From NCBI GenBank assembly GCA_021777215.1, contig JAJYDS010000002.1, positions 33,647 through 97,646 on the forward strand: a DNA stretch of 64,000 nt, in the 5' to 3' direction. Shown one piece after another: positions 1 through 7,937 of the stretch. Numbering within the stretch: position 1 is the stretch's first letter; each line of letters starts with the position of its first letter. The stretch is from a bacterium (GTDB lineage Bacteria > Babelota > Babeliae > Babelales > Vermiphilaceae). Below the pieces are notes generated by a model that made no database searches, had not been told where the DNA came from, and worked only from the letters and a program-made list of their open reading frames with translations. Made by a program: the position numbers and the translations under genes.

Positions 1-57
1 GACTATGCAGATAAAAAAGCAAAAAAAATCTAGTGCATAAAATAACGGGGATGGTCG

Positions 58-1449
58 ATGCAGTTAGATGAGCGATTTATAACAGAAGCAGTGCCTGGGG
101 TGTCTTTTCTTGCTAACACATTTCCTGCGCAGCTGCGTTTTTCTCTTGATACGCGAACATTGCAACCAGGAGATATTTTTGTTGCCGTTCCTGGCACGCA
201 AGCGGATGGACATGATTTTGCCGTGCAAGCATTAAAAAATGGTGCGGCTGGCGTGATTGCGCAAGCTGATAGAAAGGATATTTTTTCCGTATTTTCCATA
301 AAGGATCGTGCTAAAAAGCTAATTATGCTCGTGCCTGATACGCAGGAAGCATTGTGTCAATTGGCGGCAGCATGGCGGGCGCAGTTTTCCTACCCGGTTA
401 TTGCTATCACCGGCTCAGTAGGTAAAACGTCCACCAAACAATTGCTTGCGACTATGTTGGATGCGCAAGGAATTAACTATTTGGTATCGCAAGGAAATCA
501 AAATACGCGTCTTGGAGCCTCTCTTAACATTTTACGCATGCGCGAGGAACATCAAGTGGCTATTTTTGAAGTTGGCATTAGTCGACGAGGAGAAATGGCG
601 GCGCTTGCGCAACTGGTGCGTCCGACAACGGCGCTTATTACCGGAGTTGGCCATGCTCATATGGAAGGGCTTGGCTCATTGGCGGACATTGCGTTGGAAA
701 AACGAGATCTCTTTAAATGTTTTACCGAAAGTAATATAGGTATTATTAATGGAGATCAGCCATTGCTCACGCGAGTTTCATATCCGCATCCAGTGATTAA
801 GTTTGGGACTAAAACCACTAATCAAATTCAAGCGCGTAAAATTAGGCTCGAAGGTATTCAGGCTTCCTTTATACTTAAAATATATAAAGAAAAATATCCT
901 GTTCGTTTAACCAATCCACACCAAGGCGCTGTATATAATGCATTGGCCGCAACGGCAGCAGCGTGCCATTTGGGTGTGTCGAGTGAGACGATTGTTAATG
1001 CGTTGCAGGTGCCTGTAGCGGTTGCCGGTCGCTTTGAGCAGCGAAATATAAAGGCGGCGCGCGGTACTATTATTAATGATTGTTATAATGCCAATCCTGA
1101 GAGTATGAAGGCAGCGCTCCTTGCATTCCAGCAGGTGCGCACTCAGGCGCAAAAAATTGCGGTTTTGGGCGACATGCTTGAATTGGGAGTCAATAGTCCC
1201 TTTTGGCACCGTCAATTAGGAAGATTTTTACGGAAGGTGCCATCGCTTACCCATGTCATTCTTGTGGGAAAAATGGTTGTGTGGACTAAAAAAACAGCGC
1301 CATTAGGGTTGAGTATTGAGACTGCACCAACGTGGCAAGAGGCTGTGGAAAAGCTTGAATCACATCTACAGAAAGAGTCGGTAGTGTTGGTGAAAGGCTC
1401 GCATGGCATGCAATTGGGTAACTTGGTAAATCATTTTAGTGAAAAATAG
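58..1449 (+). CDS. murF: UDP-N-acetylmuramoyl-tripeptide--D-alanyl-D-alanine ligase
   Basis: MurF adds D-Ala-D-Ala to the UDP-MurNAc tripeptide in the cytoplasm, the last soluble step of peptidoglycan precursor synthesis. The 463-residue length is normal for the family. A Mur-ligase P-loop (ITGSVGKTSTK) lies near residues 116-127, the MurF signature NDCYNANPES near 339-348, and VLGDMLELG near 368. The N-terminal part has the substrate-binding pattern seen in MurE and MurF. The ATG at 58 is the first in frame. The next gene, rsmH, begins at or overlaps its stop, so the two are probably cotranscribed. A murF-rsmH order differs from the usual dcw order, where rsmH comes before ftsI, murE and murF. 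The cell therefore makes, or once made, peptidoglycan. Confidence 0.95.
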   Translation: MQLDERFITEAVPGVSFLANTFPAQLRFSLDTRTLQPGDIFVAVPGTQADGHDFAVQALKNGAAGVIAQADRKDIFSVFSIKDRAKKLIMLVPDTQEALCQLAAAWRAQFSYPVIAITGSVGKTSTKQLLATMLDAQGINYLVSQGNQNTRLGASLNILRMREEHQVAIFEVGISRRGEMAALAQLVRPTTALITGVGHAHMEGLGSLADIALEKRDLFKCFTESNIGIINGDQPLLTRVSYPHPVIKFGTKTTNQIQARKIRLEGIQASFILKIYKEKYPVRLTNPHQGAVYNALAATAAACHLGVSSETIVNALQVPVAVAGRFEQRNIKAARGTIINDCYNANPESMKAALLAFQQVRTQAQKIAVLGDMLELGVNSPFWHRQLGRFLRKVPSLTHVILVGKMVVWTKKTAPLGLSIETAPTWQEAVEKLESHLQKESVVLVKGSHGMQLGNLVNHFSEK

Positions 1450-1456
1450 ATCACCT

Positions 1457-2428
1457 ATGAAAAAACAATCACGCCGTGATGCTTCCCAGAGGAAACAAGA
1501 GAGTGATGAAGTAGAGCTTGGACTTGATGAGCAATCATCGACAGTAACGGTGCATAAGCCGGTATTGGTCGCGGAGGTTCTTGAGTATTTAAATCCAAAA
1601 CCTAAAAAGATCTATTTGGATGTCACTTTTGGGGCAGGCGGTCATACGCGTGCTATTTTAGAAAAAGAGCCGCAGTGCAAGGTTATTGCGCTTGACTGGG
1701 ATGCTGTTTCTTTGGAAACATTTGGTGATCCGCTTAAAGAGGAATTTGGCGATCGGTTGCGGCTTGTTTGGGGAAATTTTGCTCTTTTGTATTCATTGGT
1801 AAAAAAAGAAAAAATTCCACAGGTAGATGGTATTTTGGCTGATTTTGGCACGTCGCAAATGCATATTTTTGACCGGCCGGGATTCTCTTTTTCGCGTGAT
1901 TCGGCGCTTGATATGCGTATGTCTCCAGCCCACCAACAGGTAACGGCGGCACATGTGCTTAATACGTCCTGTGAAGCTAAGTTATACGGGATTTTTGCAC
2001 AGTTGGGTGAGGAGCGTTATGCGCGGCAGATTGCAAAAGCGATTGTGTTGCAGCGTCGACGTGAGCCATTTCAGACAACAATACAGTTGGCAGAATTGGT
2101 TAAAACTATCATTCCTGCATATTCACGAAAAACTAATCCTGCCACCAAAGTGTTTCAGGCCTTGCGGCTGTATGTGAATCGCGAATTGGCAAATATCAGT
2201 GCCTTCTTGCCTGCTGCTTTTACGCAACTAAAAAAAGAAGGGCGACTGGTCTGTATTAGTTTTCACTCACTCGAGGATCGTTTGGTGAAAGATTACTTTA
2301 ATGAGCAAGAGAACAAGGGGACTTTACAGGTTTTGACACCAAAAGTAATTGTTGCTGGTGATGAGGAAGTTAAAAATAACCCTTCAGCGCGCTCTGCCAA
2401 GTTGCGCGCGGCTCAAAAGATTATTTGA
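1457..2428 (+). CDS. rsmH: 16S rRNA (cytosine(1402)-N(4))-methyltransferase RsmH
   Basis: RsmH methylates N4 of C1402 in the ribosomal P site using S-adenosylmethionine. The SAM-binding motif DVTFGAGGHT lies near residues 54-63. The family block with DFGTSQMHIFDRPGFSF and LDMRM is present, as is the C-terminal ISFHSLEDRLVK motif. Length is 323 residues from the ATG at 1457. An in-frame GTG at 1439 overlaps the murF stop and would add six residues, so the start is uncertain. The first 35 or so residues are polar and charged and look like an extension beyond the conserved domain. Gene order suggests cotranscription with murF. Confidence 0.93.
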   Translation: MKKQSRRDASQRKQESDEVELGLDEQSSTVTVHKPVLVAEVLEYLNPKPKKIYLDVTFGAGGHTRAILEKEPQCKVIALDWDAVSLETFGDPLKEEFGDRLRLVWGNFALLYSLVKKEKIPQVDGILADFGTSQMHIFDRPGFSFSRDSALDMRMSPAHQQVTAAHVLNTSCEAKLYGIFAQLGEERYARQIAKAIVLQRRREPFQTTIQLAELVKTIIPAYSRKTNPATKVFQALRLYVNRELANISAFLPAAFTQLKKEGRLVCISFHSLEDRLVKDYFNEQENKGTLQVLTPKVIVAGDEEVKNNPSARSAKLRAAQKII

Positions 2429-2453
2429 CAAAGTGCGTTGAGATCGGTAAATT
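2425..2453 (+). promoter_or_regulatory. Sigma-70-type promoter for spoVG
   Basis: TTGACA at 2425-2430 is followed after 17 bases by TAAATT at 2448-2453. The -35 box overlaps the end of rsmH, and spoVG starts about 65 bases downstream of the -10. Read by eye only. Confidence 0.45.
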
Positions 2454-2519
2454 TAGGTACAATTAGTGATTTTGATCACAAAGAGGGATGGTAATACACT
2501 AGCTCTAAGGGTTATAGAC

Positions 2520-2813
2520 ATGAAAATAACTGAAGTAAAAGTTTATCCAGCAAAAGAAGGCGGACGCCTTAAGGCCTATGCAACCGTGGTTTTTGATGAT
2601 TGCTTCATCGTGCGCGACCTGAAGATTATTGAAGGGCACAAAGGATTGTTTGTCTCCATGCCATCTCGTCGTCGAAAAGATGGTACCTTTAGAGATATTG
2701 TGCATCCGCTTAATTCTGAGACTCGAACACAAATTGAAGAACATATCGTAAACGAATATAAAAATGTTGAGCATCTTGAACACGATATTGCCAATCCTGA
2801 AGATGCCGGGTAA
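2520..2813 (+). CDS. spoVG: SpoVG family RNA/DNA-binding regulator
   Basis: SpoVG is a small nucleic-acid-binding regulator found in many non-sporulating bacteria. The whole 97-residue protein matches the family: it opens with MKITEVKVYP, then YATVVFDDCFIVRDLKII and FVSMPSRR, and ends in an acidic helical tail. The ATG at 2520 is chosen because the family starts exactly there and an AAGGG lies a few bases upstream. An in-frame ATT/ATG-like stretch further upstream would add 18 residues with no family counterpart. It has its own likely promoter overlapping the end of rsmH. Its function here is not shown by the sequence. Confidence 0.92.
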   Translation: MKITEVKVYPAKEGGRLKAYATVVFDDCFIVRDLKIIEGHKGLFVSMPSRRRKDGTFRDIVHPLNSETRTQIEEHIVNEYKNVEHLEHDIANPEDAG

Positions 2814-2854
2814 ACTAAGAGAGATCTTTAATAGTAGTTTTCTTTAGAAATCGG

Positions 2855-2930
2855 TGGGGCGTAGCCAAGTGGTAAGGCACCAGGTTTTGGTCCTGGCATT
2901 TCGGAGGTTCGAATCCTTCCGCCCCAGCCA
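2855..2930 (+). tRNA. tRNA-Gln (anticodon UUG)
   Basis: A complete cloverleaf can be drawn: acceptor TGGGGCG (2855-2861) with CGCCCCA, an anticodon stem CCAGG/CCTGG enclosing TTTTGGT (anticodon TTG), a T arm with TTCGAAT, and an encoded 3' CCA at 2928-2930. It lies about 200 bases upstream of gatC and gatA, whose product converts Glu-tRNA(Gln) to Gln-tRNA(Gln), so the placement is functionally coherent. A second hairpin (about 2927-2957, GCCAGC with GCTGGGC) follows the CCA and may help 3' processing. Confidence 0.95.
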
Positions 2931-3010
2931 GCTTTCGCGCTAGCGAGCTTCAGCTGGGCAGGCCGTTTCTAGAAATGAAAGACTAGTTAGCAAGAAGCTT
3001 AAAAAGCTAT

Positions 3011-3044
3011 CCCGCCATTGTTAAAACGACGGCGGGATTTTTTT
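3011..3044 (+). terminator. Rho-independent terminator after tRNA-Gln
   Basis: CCCGCC (3011-3016) pairs with GGCGGG (3031-3036), followed by ATTTTTTT. It separates the spoVG/tRNA transcript from gatC. Confidence 0.75.
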
Positions 3045-3136
3045 ATGTATAATTTGCTACGGGTTGTGTGGTTTTTTTGAGATCGGCAATCTTTTTTTAG
3101 CTATTTTTAAAAACTTTATTGTGGCAAGGATCTGCT

Positions 3137-3421
3137 ATGGCCATAATTAACTCAAAAGAAGTTTTAACTATTGCTTCGTTATCTGGCATCCGTATGGACG
3201 AATGTGATGCTCAGGTGTTTACGGACCAAATTCAAAAAGTTTTGAGTTTTATAGACGAGCTACAAACCGTGACTATTACCCAAACTGCTTCCATGGTAAG
3301 TGCGGTCAATGTATTACGTCCTGATATTCATCAGCCTCTTGATGCAACGTCGCCGCTTGAACAGGCACCAGAAAGTCATGATGGCTATTTTGTGGTACCC
3401 AAGATGTTAGAAGAAAAATAA
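3137..3421 (+). CDS. gatC: Asp/Glu-tRNA(Asn/Gln) amidotransferase subunit C
   Basis: GatC is the small stabilising subunit of the GatCAB amidotransferase that makes Gln-tRNA(Gln) and/or Asn-tRNA(Asn). The 94-residue protein has the family pattern: an N-terminal helix with LTIASLSGI, then QIQKVLSFIDELQTV, and a C-terminal LRPDIHQPL segment. The ATG at 3137 is chosen because the family begins just before this helix. A purine-rich GGCAAGGA lies upstream. It is followed after nine bases by gatA, so the pair forms an operon. No gatB follows, so the third subunit must lie elsewhere. Confidence 0.9.
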   Translation: MAIINSKEVLTIASLSGIRMDECDAQVFTDQIQKVLSFIDELQTVTITQTASMVSAVNVLRPDIHQPLDATSPLEQAPESHDGYFVVPKMLEEK

Positions 3422-3430
3422 AGGGTTAAT

Positions 3431-4867
3431 ATGAAAGCGTTTTTAACCATCAAAGAGCTCAGAGAAAAACTGGTTAAAAAAGAAATTTCTTCTCAGGAAG
3501 TGGTTGCCTATTATAGCGATCGTTTAAAACGTTTTAATGGCGCGCTTAACTGTGCGTTGGAAGTTTTTGAGGTGAATCATCAGGTGTCCAGCGCGAGTGA
3601 CAAGAGTATGGCCGGAATTCCTTATCTGGTGAAAGATATTATCTGTCAAAAAAATCATTTGGCTTCGGCTGGTTCAAAAATGCTTGCCAATTTTAAGGCG
3701 CCTTATAGCGCGACTGTCATTGATCGTCTTGCTGTGGCGGGCGCTTTGTCTCTGGGGCGGGCAAATTGTGATGAGTTTGCTATGGGTGCATCGGGAGAAA
3801 CGTCAGCTTTTGGGCCAGCGCGCAATCCCTGGGATACCAGTCGTGTGCCAGGAGGCTCAAGCTCAGGGTCAGCGGCAGCAGTTGCTGCGGGCTTAGTGCC
3901 CTTTGCATTAGGAAGTGAGACGGGTGGTTCGATTAGAAATCCGGCCTCTTTTTGTGGATTGGTGGGGTTATATCCAACATATGGTCTTCATTCGCGCTTT
4001 GGTCTTATAGCCCTTGCTTCATCGTTTGATCAGGTTTGTCCGCTTACCAAAACAGTCTATGACAATGCCTTGGTTTCCAGTGCTCTTTCAGGGCAAGACC
4101 CATATGATTCTACTACCATCCCATTGGCTCCTACTGATTATACTTGTGGGCTGGATGGTAAACTTCCTGAGAATCTCACCATAGGTATCATTAAGGATGG
4201 TATTGGACAGGGTATTGATCCACAGGTTGCAGATGCGTTTGAAAAATCGTGCGCACAATTACAAAAATTAGGTGCCAAGCTTAAGGTAATCGATTTACCG
4301 AGCCTCAAATATGCAAATGCTGTCTATTTTATCATTAGCCGTGCGGAAGCAGCATCAAATCTTTCTCGGTACGACGGCTCACTCTTTGGGTACCGTTCAC
4401 CAGTAAGTACGAGTCTTGATGCGATGTATTTTGCTACGAGGCAAGAAGGTTTTGGAGAAGAAGTAAAGACGCGTATTTTGACGGGAAATTATGTATTATC
4501 GGCAGGGCACAAGGAAGCATACTACAATAAGGCGCAGCAAGTCAGGGCAATGATTCGTGCCGAATTTGATAATGCATTTAAGGATGTTGACCTTTTAACT
4601 TCTCCGACGATGCCTATTTTGCCTTTCAAGCTGGGGGAGTTTGCGGGTGATCCTGTCGCCATGTATATTGCTGATAAGTTGTTGATTGGCAATAATGTGA
4701 TAGGATATCCAGCTCTGTCCTTGCCTTGTGGCTATTCCAAAGAAAATCTTCCTATGGGGTTACAGTTTATTGGGCCGCGCCTATCAGAGCACTTGTTATA
4801 TAAGGTTGCCTATGCTTTTGAGCAAAGCACCGATCATCATCTTCATAATCCTGCTGGTTATGAGTAA
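3431..4867 (+). CDS. gatA: Asp/Glu-tRNA(Asn/Gln) amidotransferase subunit A
   Basis: GatA is the glutaminase/amidase subunit that releases ammonia for tRNA-bound Glu or Asp. The amidase triad is visible: Lys68 in YLVKD, the cis-Ser near 144 in GGSSSGSAA, and Ser168 in GSETGGSIR. Length, 478 residues, is typical. AAGGGT lies before the ATG. It pairs with gatC upstream and with tRNA-Gln two features upstream. The next gene, a Maf protein, follows after a 210-base gap in which I see no clear feature. Without gatB in view, tRNA-Gln specificity is inferred from the neighbouring tRNA and not read from GatA itself. Confidence 0.95.
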   Translation: MKAFLTIKELREKLVKKEISSQEVVAYYSDRLKRFNGALNCALEVFEVNHQVSSASDKSMAGIPYLVKDIICQKNHLASAGSKMLANFKAPYSATVIDRLAVAGALSLGRANCDEFAMGASGETSAFGPARNPWDTSRVPGGSSSGSAAAVAAGLVPFALGSETGGSIRNPASFCGLVGLYPTYGLHSRFGLIALASSFDQVCPLTKTVYDNALVSSALSGQDPYDSTTIPLAPTDYTCGLDGKLPENLTIGIIKDGIGQGIDPQVADAFEKSCAQLQKLGAKLKVIDLPSLKYANAVYFIISRAEAASNLSRYDGSLFGYRSPVSTSLDAMYFATRQEGFGEEVKTRILTGNYVLSAGHKEAYYNKAQQVRAMIRAEFDNAFKDVDLLTSPTMPILPFKLGEFAGDPVAMYIADKLLIGNNVIGYPALSLPCGYSKENLPMGLQFIGPRLSEHLLYKVAYAFEQSTDHHLHNPAGYE

Positions 4868-5077
4868 TGCTTGGTAAAAGTTTTAAAAAGATGAACGAGT
4901 ATGTGCTTAAGCAAATGCGGTAAGGACGTCTGAATGAAGTTCTCGAGAGAGTCGCGCATTTATTTCTTGCATGAATTTTGTAGTATTTGTTCGTGCACTC
5001 TACTACACTAGAAAGAGCTTTCATGAGCTCTTGTTATACAAAGAACGCATAGTTTTTTGCCATAGGATTGTCTAGAC

Positions 5078-5704
5078 ATGAAAAAAAACATTCTTCTGCT
5101 TGGTTCTAGTTCAGTATCGCGTCAGCAATTACTGACAGCAGCAAAAATTCCTTTTTCCGTAGTGCCTCAATCAGCCGATGAAACGAGTTGTGACTGGGGT
5201 CTTTCATTGCCTCAATTGGTAGAAAGCATAGCATTGCATAAAATGGCGCATGTTATTTTGCCTGCCGGAAGTTATGACGGTGAACAGTGTTTTGTGCTTA
5301 CTGCCGATACGCTTACCCAAGATGCAGATGGCACTATTCAAGGAAAGCCCATTGATCGTGCTGATGCGATAGACAAAATCAAGAGAGCTCGCGGAGGCTC
5401 GGTGCTCTTTACGAGTTTTTGTTTGGATAAACGAGTATATAAGCAGGGTTCTTGGGCTGTTGAACAACGTATACAAAAAACGGTGGGAGCGGCATTTTTA
5501 TTCGTTATAGAAGATCGTTGGATTGACTATTATCTGGATAATTCTATTGGTCTTTCTACCTCGAATGCTATTGCTATTGAGGGATTTGGTGACCAATTTC
5601 TCAAAAAACTTACTGGATCACATTCTACCGTTATAGGGTTGCCTCTTTTTGAGCTGCGCCAGGCGCTTGATGAACTTGGTTTTTTTGATTCAAAACAAAA
5701 ATGA
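5078..5704 (+). CDS. maf: Maf/Ham1-like nucleoside triphosphate pyrophosphatase
   Basis: Maf proteins hydrolyse non-canonical or dTTP/UTP-type nucleotides to monophosphates. The N-terminus LLGSSSVSRQQLL is a variant of the Maf motif S-x-S-x-x-R. LTADT and IQGKPIDRADA match the central DT and GKP motifs, and LPLFELRQAL matches the C-terminal block. Length, 208 residues, is normal. The match is divergent, because the usual SPRR is VSRQ here, so exact substrate preference cannot be called. No strong ribosome-binding site is visible before the ATG. Confidence 0.75.
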   Translation: MKKNILLLGSSSVSRQQLLTAAKIPFSVVPQSADETSCDWGLSLPQLVESIALHKMAHVILPAGSYDGEQCFVLTADTLTQDADGTIQGKPIDRADAIDKIKRARGGSVLFTSFCLDKRVYKQGSWAVEQRIQKTVGAAFLFVIEDRWIDYYLDNSIGLSTSNAIAIEGFGDQFLKKLTGSHSTVIGLPLFELRQALDELGFFDSKQK

Positions 5705-5769
5705 TCAAAATAGGTAGAGGCACTATCTATGTGCCCATTGGTATAGAGTTCTTAACCACTAACGTATGG

Positions 5770-6234
5770 TTAGTTCAGGATATTTTTTTTGCTCGGTTTC
5801 CATCGTTTGAGTAATTCTTTCAGGAGCAAGTCTTTAGGATTCTCGTGCGTATTGTGTGTTGAGGTTGCCTTTTCTACGCTGAAGCGCACGGTGGCATCAT
5901 CGCAGACAGAGGTGTCAATCTGATCGATTGATGGCATGAGATTTTTTTGAAGGGCTTGTTTTACCGTCTGCTCATTAATTGCTTCAAAAAGAGTTGTTTC
6001 AAGCATGCCCAGAAAATCAATAATGTTATTATGAGCGTCTTCTTCAAAGCCTTTATGCTTGCTGTTTGTTATTTCTCGCTTGAGTTCCTGCTGCAATCCG
6101 GCAGCTAATGCACGATCGATTATTTTTTTAAGTCGTTCTTGATCATGCACAGTGAGCCAGCGCAAAAGGAAAATTAGCTCATGTGATAAGGTGAATTGTG
6201 TATCTTGAAAAAAAGTGTTGTCATCATGTATCAT
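5770..6234 (-). CDS. Hypothetical protein downstream of htpX
   Basis: A 154-residue, mostly helical, charged and soluble protein with no signal peptide or membrane segment. I do not recognise it. AGAGGATT lies upstream of the ATG at a plausible ribosome-binding distance. It follows htpX by 46 bases on the same strand and is probably the third gene of the hspR-htpX unit. That placement hints at stress response but gives no function. The C-terminus is lysine-rich (LKRWKPSKK). Confidence 0.6.
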   Translation of the reverse strand: MIHDDNTFFQDTQFTLSHELIFLLRWLTVHDQERLKKIIDRALAAGLQQELKREITNSKHKGFEEDAHNNIIDFLGMLETTLFEAINEQTVKQALQKNLMPSIDQIDTSVCDDATVRFSVEKATSTHNTHENPKDLLLKELLKRWKPSKKNILN

Positions 6235-6280
6235 GGGATAATCCTCTTGTTCGGATGATTTTTTTTATTCTATTTTAGGC

Positions 6281-7174
6281 TTACCACGTCGAGGCACTAG
6301 AGTAAAACCTTTTTTCATACAAGGCGTGAAGACGCCCTATTCTAGCATCCATTGGGGGGTGCGTTGCAAAAAGCGAAAGCCAGCTGGTGCTAGAAAAAGG
6401 ATGTATGATAAAGAGCGGTGCCGTGCTTGCGTGTTGTGTGTTGGTGTTTGCCAGATGTGCCTGCCTGATGTTAGTGTGTAACTTTTCTAATGCACTTGCC
6501 AGTGCGAGCGGATCATCTGAGTAATGGGCTCCCGTCTCGTCTGCCAAGTATTCCCGTGAACGTGAGAGCACTAACTGGAGTAATGTTGCAGCCAGAGGCA
6601 TAAGGAGAGCAACAACAAACATGACAAATGGGTTTCCGCCACTGCGTCTATCGCGAGCTGATACGGTGCTCCAGAGCATTGAATGTTGCAACATGCTTGC
6701 AAGATAGCTTATTGCCGTGGCGATTGTTGCAGCCACGGTGGCAATCAAAATATCTCTGTTTTTTACATGCGCTAATTCATGTGCGATAACGCCGCGTAAT
6801 TCATGTTTTTCCAAGAGATCTATAATGCCCGTAGTTAAAGCAACCGAGGCATGCTTTGGATCTCTGCCGGTGGCAAAGGCATTCGCCATCGGGGTCCGAA
6901 TAAGCCAGAGCTTTGGCATTGGTAGTGCCATGTTTTGACACAATCCTTGAACAATGAGATAGATCCAGGTGTATTCATTTTCATCCAATGGCTGTGCGCC
7001 ATACAACCGTAATACGATTTTATCTGAAAAAAAGTAGGCGATCCCATTCATACTTAGTGCTATGATAAGGGCAAATTGCAGTCCCGCCGTGCCGCCAAAG
7101 AGGTTGCCCAAAAAAAGGAGTAACCCGCTGAGGCCGGCAAGTAATACAACTGTTTTAATTTTGTTTGTAAGCAT
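6281..7174 (-). CDS. htpX: HtpX-type membrane zinc metalloprotease (M48)
   Basis: HtpX cleaves misfolded inner-membrane proteins under stress. The zinc motif HELAH is at residues 132-136 and the third ligand is in SREYLADE (Glu208). The layout is typical: two hydrophobic segments at the N-terminus, the protease domain, then two more membrane segments around 145-160 and 183-203. Length, 297 residues, is usual. It lies 57 bases after a HspR-type regulator on the same strand, so heat or envelope-stress control is likely. The ATG at 7174 gives the expected N-terminus. Confidence 0.92.
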   Translation of the reverse strand: MLTNKIKTVVLLAGLSGLLLFLGNLFGGTAGLQFALIIALSMNGIAYFFSDKIVLRLYGAQPLDENEYTWIYLIVQGLCQNMALPMPKLWLIRTPMANAFATGRDPKHASVALTTGIIDLLEKHELRGVIAHELAHVKNRDILIATVAATIATAISYLASMLQHSMLWSTVSARDRRSGGNPFVMFVVALLMPLAATLLQLVLSRSREYLADETGAHYSDDPLALASALEKLHTNIRQAHLANTNTQHASTAPLFIIHPFSSTSWLSLFATHPPMDARIGRLHALYEKRFYSSASTW

Positions 7175-7231
7175 GGTGAGTTCCTGTGGCTTGAGGGTGT
7201 AGCAGGTGTTTTGCCAGGTTGATTATACTGA

Positions 7232-7714
7232 TTATTCAGCGTCGTATTCTATGTCCCAATTATCTATTTCGAGTTGTGGTTGCTCTTCGGTTTCTGCTGC
7301 TTGTGTAACCGTTTTCTCCGAAGGGTTTGCGGTGATTGCCTTATGGTGTTTTAGATTATGCAGTTGTTGTGCGCGTGTTTTAATAATTTGTTTTGAACTT
7401 TCTGTTTCAGCGTCCAGTTGTTTTTGTGTTTCATCAAAGACCTGATTCATATCTTTCTGCATCTTGGCTATCTGTTTTTTTAGTTTAAGTATCATCTGTA
7501 CGCCTGCCAAGTTGATGCCTAGTTCATGCGTGAGGTAAATGACTTCTTCAAGACGATTGACATCATCTTCTGAAAAAAGCCGCGTGTTACCATCGGAGCG
7601 TTTGGGTGTTAGGAGTCCTTCTTTTTCATACAAACGTATTGTTTGCTGATGCACTGAAAACATCTTAGCTACGGCAGATATAGAAAAAAAGGCTTTATTT
7701 CTCTTGACTTTCAT
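7232..7714 (-). CDS. hspR: MerR-superfamily heat-shock repressor, HspR-like
   Basis: The N-terminal 75 residues form a MerR-type winged helix: FSISAVAKMFSVHQQTIRLY is followed by EKEGLLTPKRSDGNTRLF. Then comes THELGINLAGVQMIL, the hallmark ELG-NLAGV segment of HspR. A coiled coil follows and the C-terminus is acidic (about 160 residues in all). HspR represses dnaK and related chaperone genes by binding HAIR operators (CTTGAGT-N7-ACTCAAG). A near-match lies upstream of dnaK in this window. The ATG at 7714 is chosen over a GTG three codons upstream because a GAGTGGG lies before it. It leads an operon with htpX. No convincing HAIR lies before hspR itself. Confidence 0.82.
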   Translation of the reverse strand: MKVKRNKAFFSISAVAKMFSVHQQTIRLYEKEGLLTPKRSDGNTRLFSEDDVNRLEEVIYLTHELGINLAGVQMILKLKKQIAKMQKDMNQVFDETQKQLDAETESSKQIIKTRAQQLHNLKHHKAITANPSEKTVTQAAETEEQPQLEIDNWDIEYDAE

Positions 7715-7937
7715 GCTACCCACTCACGCATTCACATTTTTATAGGTACCCAGTTATTCGATTCGGGTGTTTCTCAACTCATCTTTAGTATACATCATTT
7801 TCTTACATAACGCACTCTCGTAAATAATTCAAATAGAAACATTCTTAAAAGAAAGCTCTGTTTACAAGGAGGGGCAATTGTTTTAGACTTTCGCTGAAGC
7901 ATACAAGTTTTTTGAGAGAGTGAGGAAGGGTAGTAGG

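Noticed and set aside
7773..7800. A HAIR-like site upstream of hspR
   Set aside because: One half (GATGAGT) matches partly, but the second half and the seven-base spacing do not.
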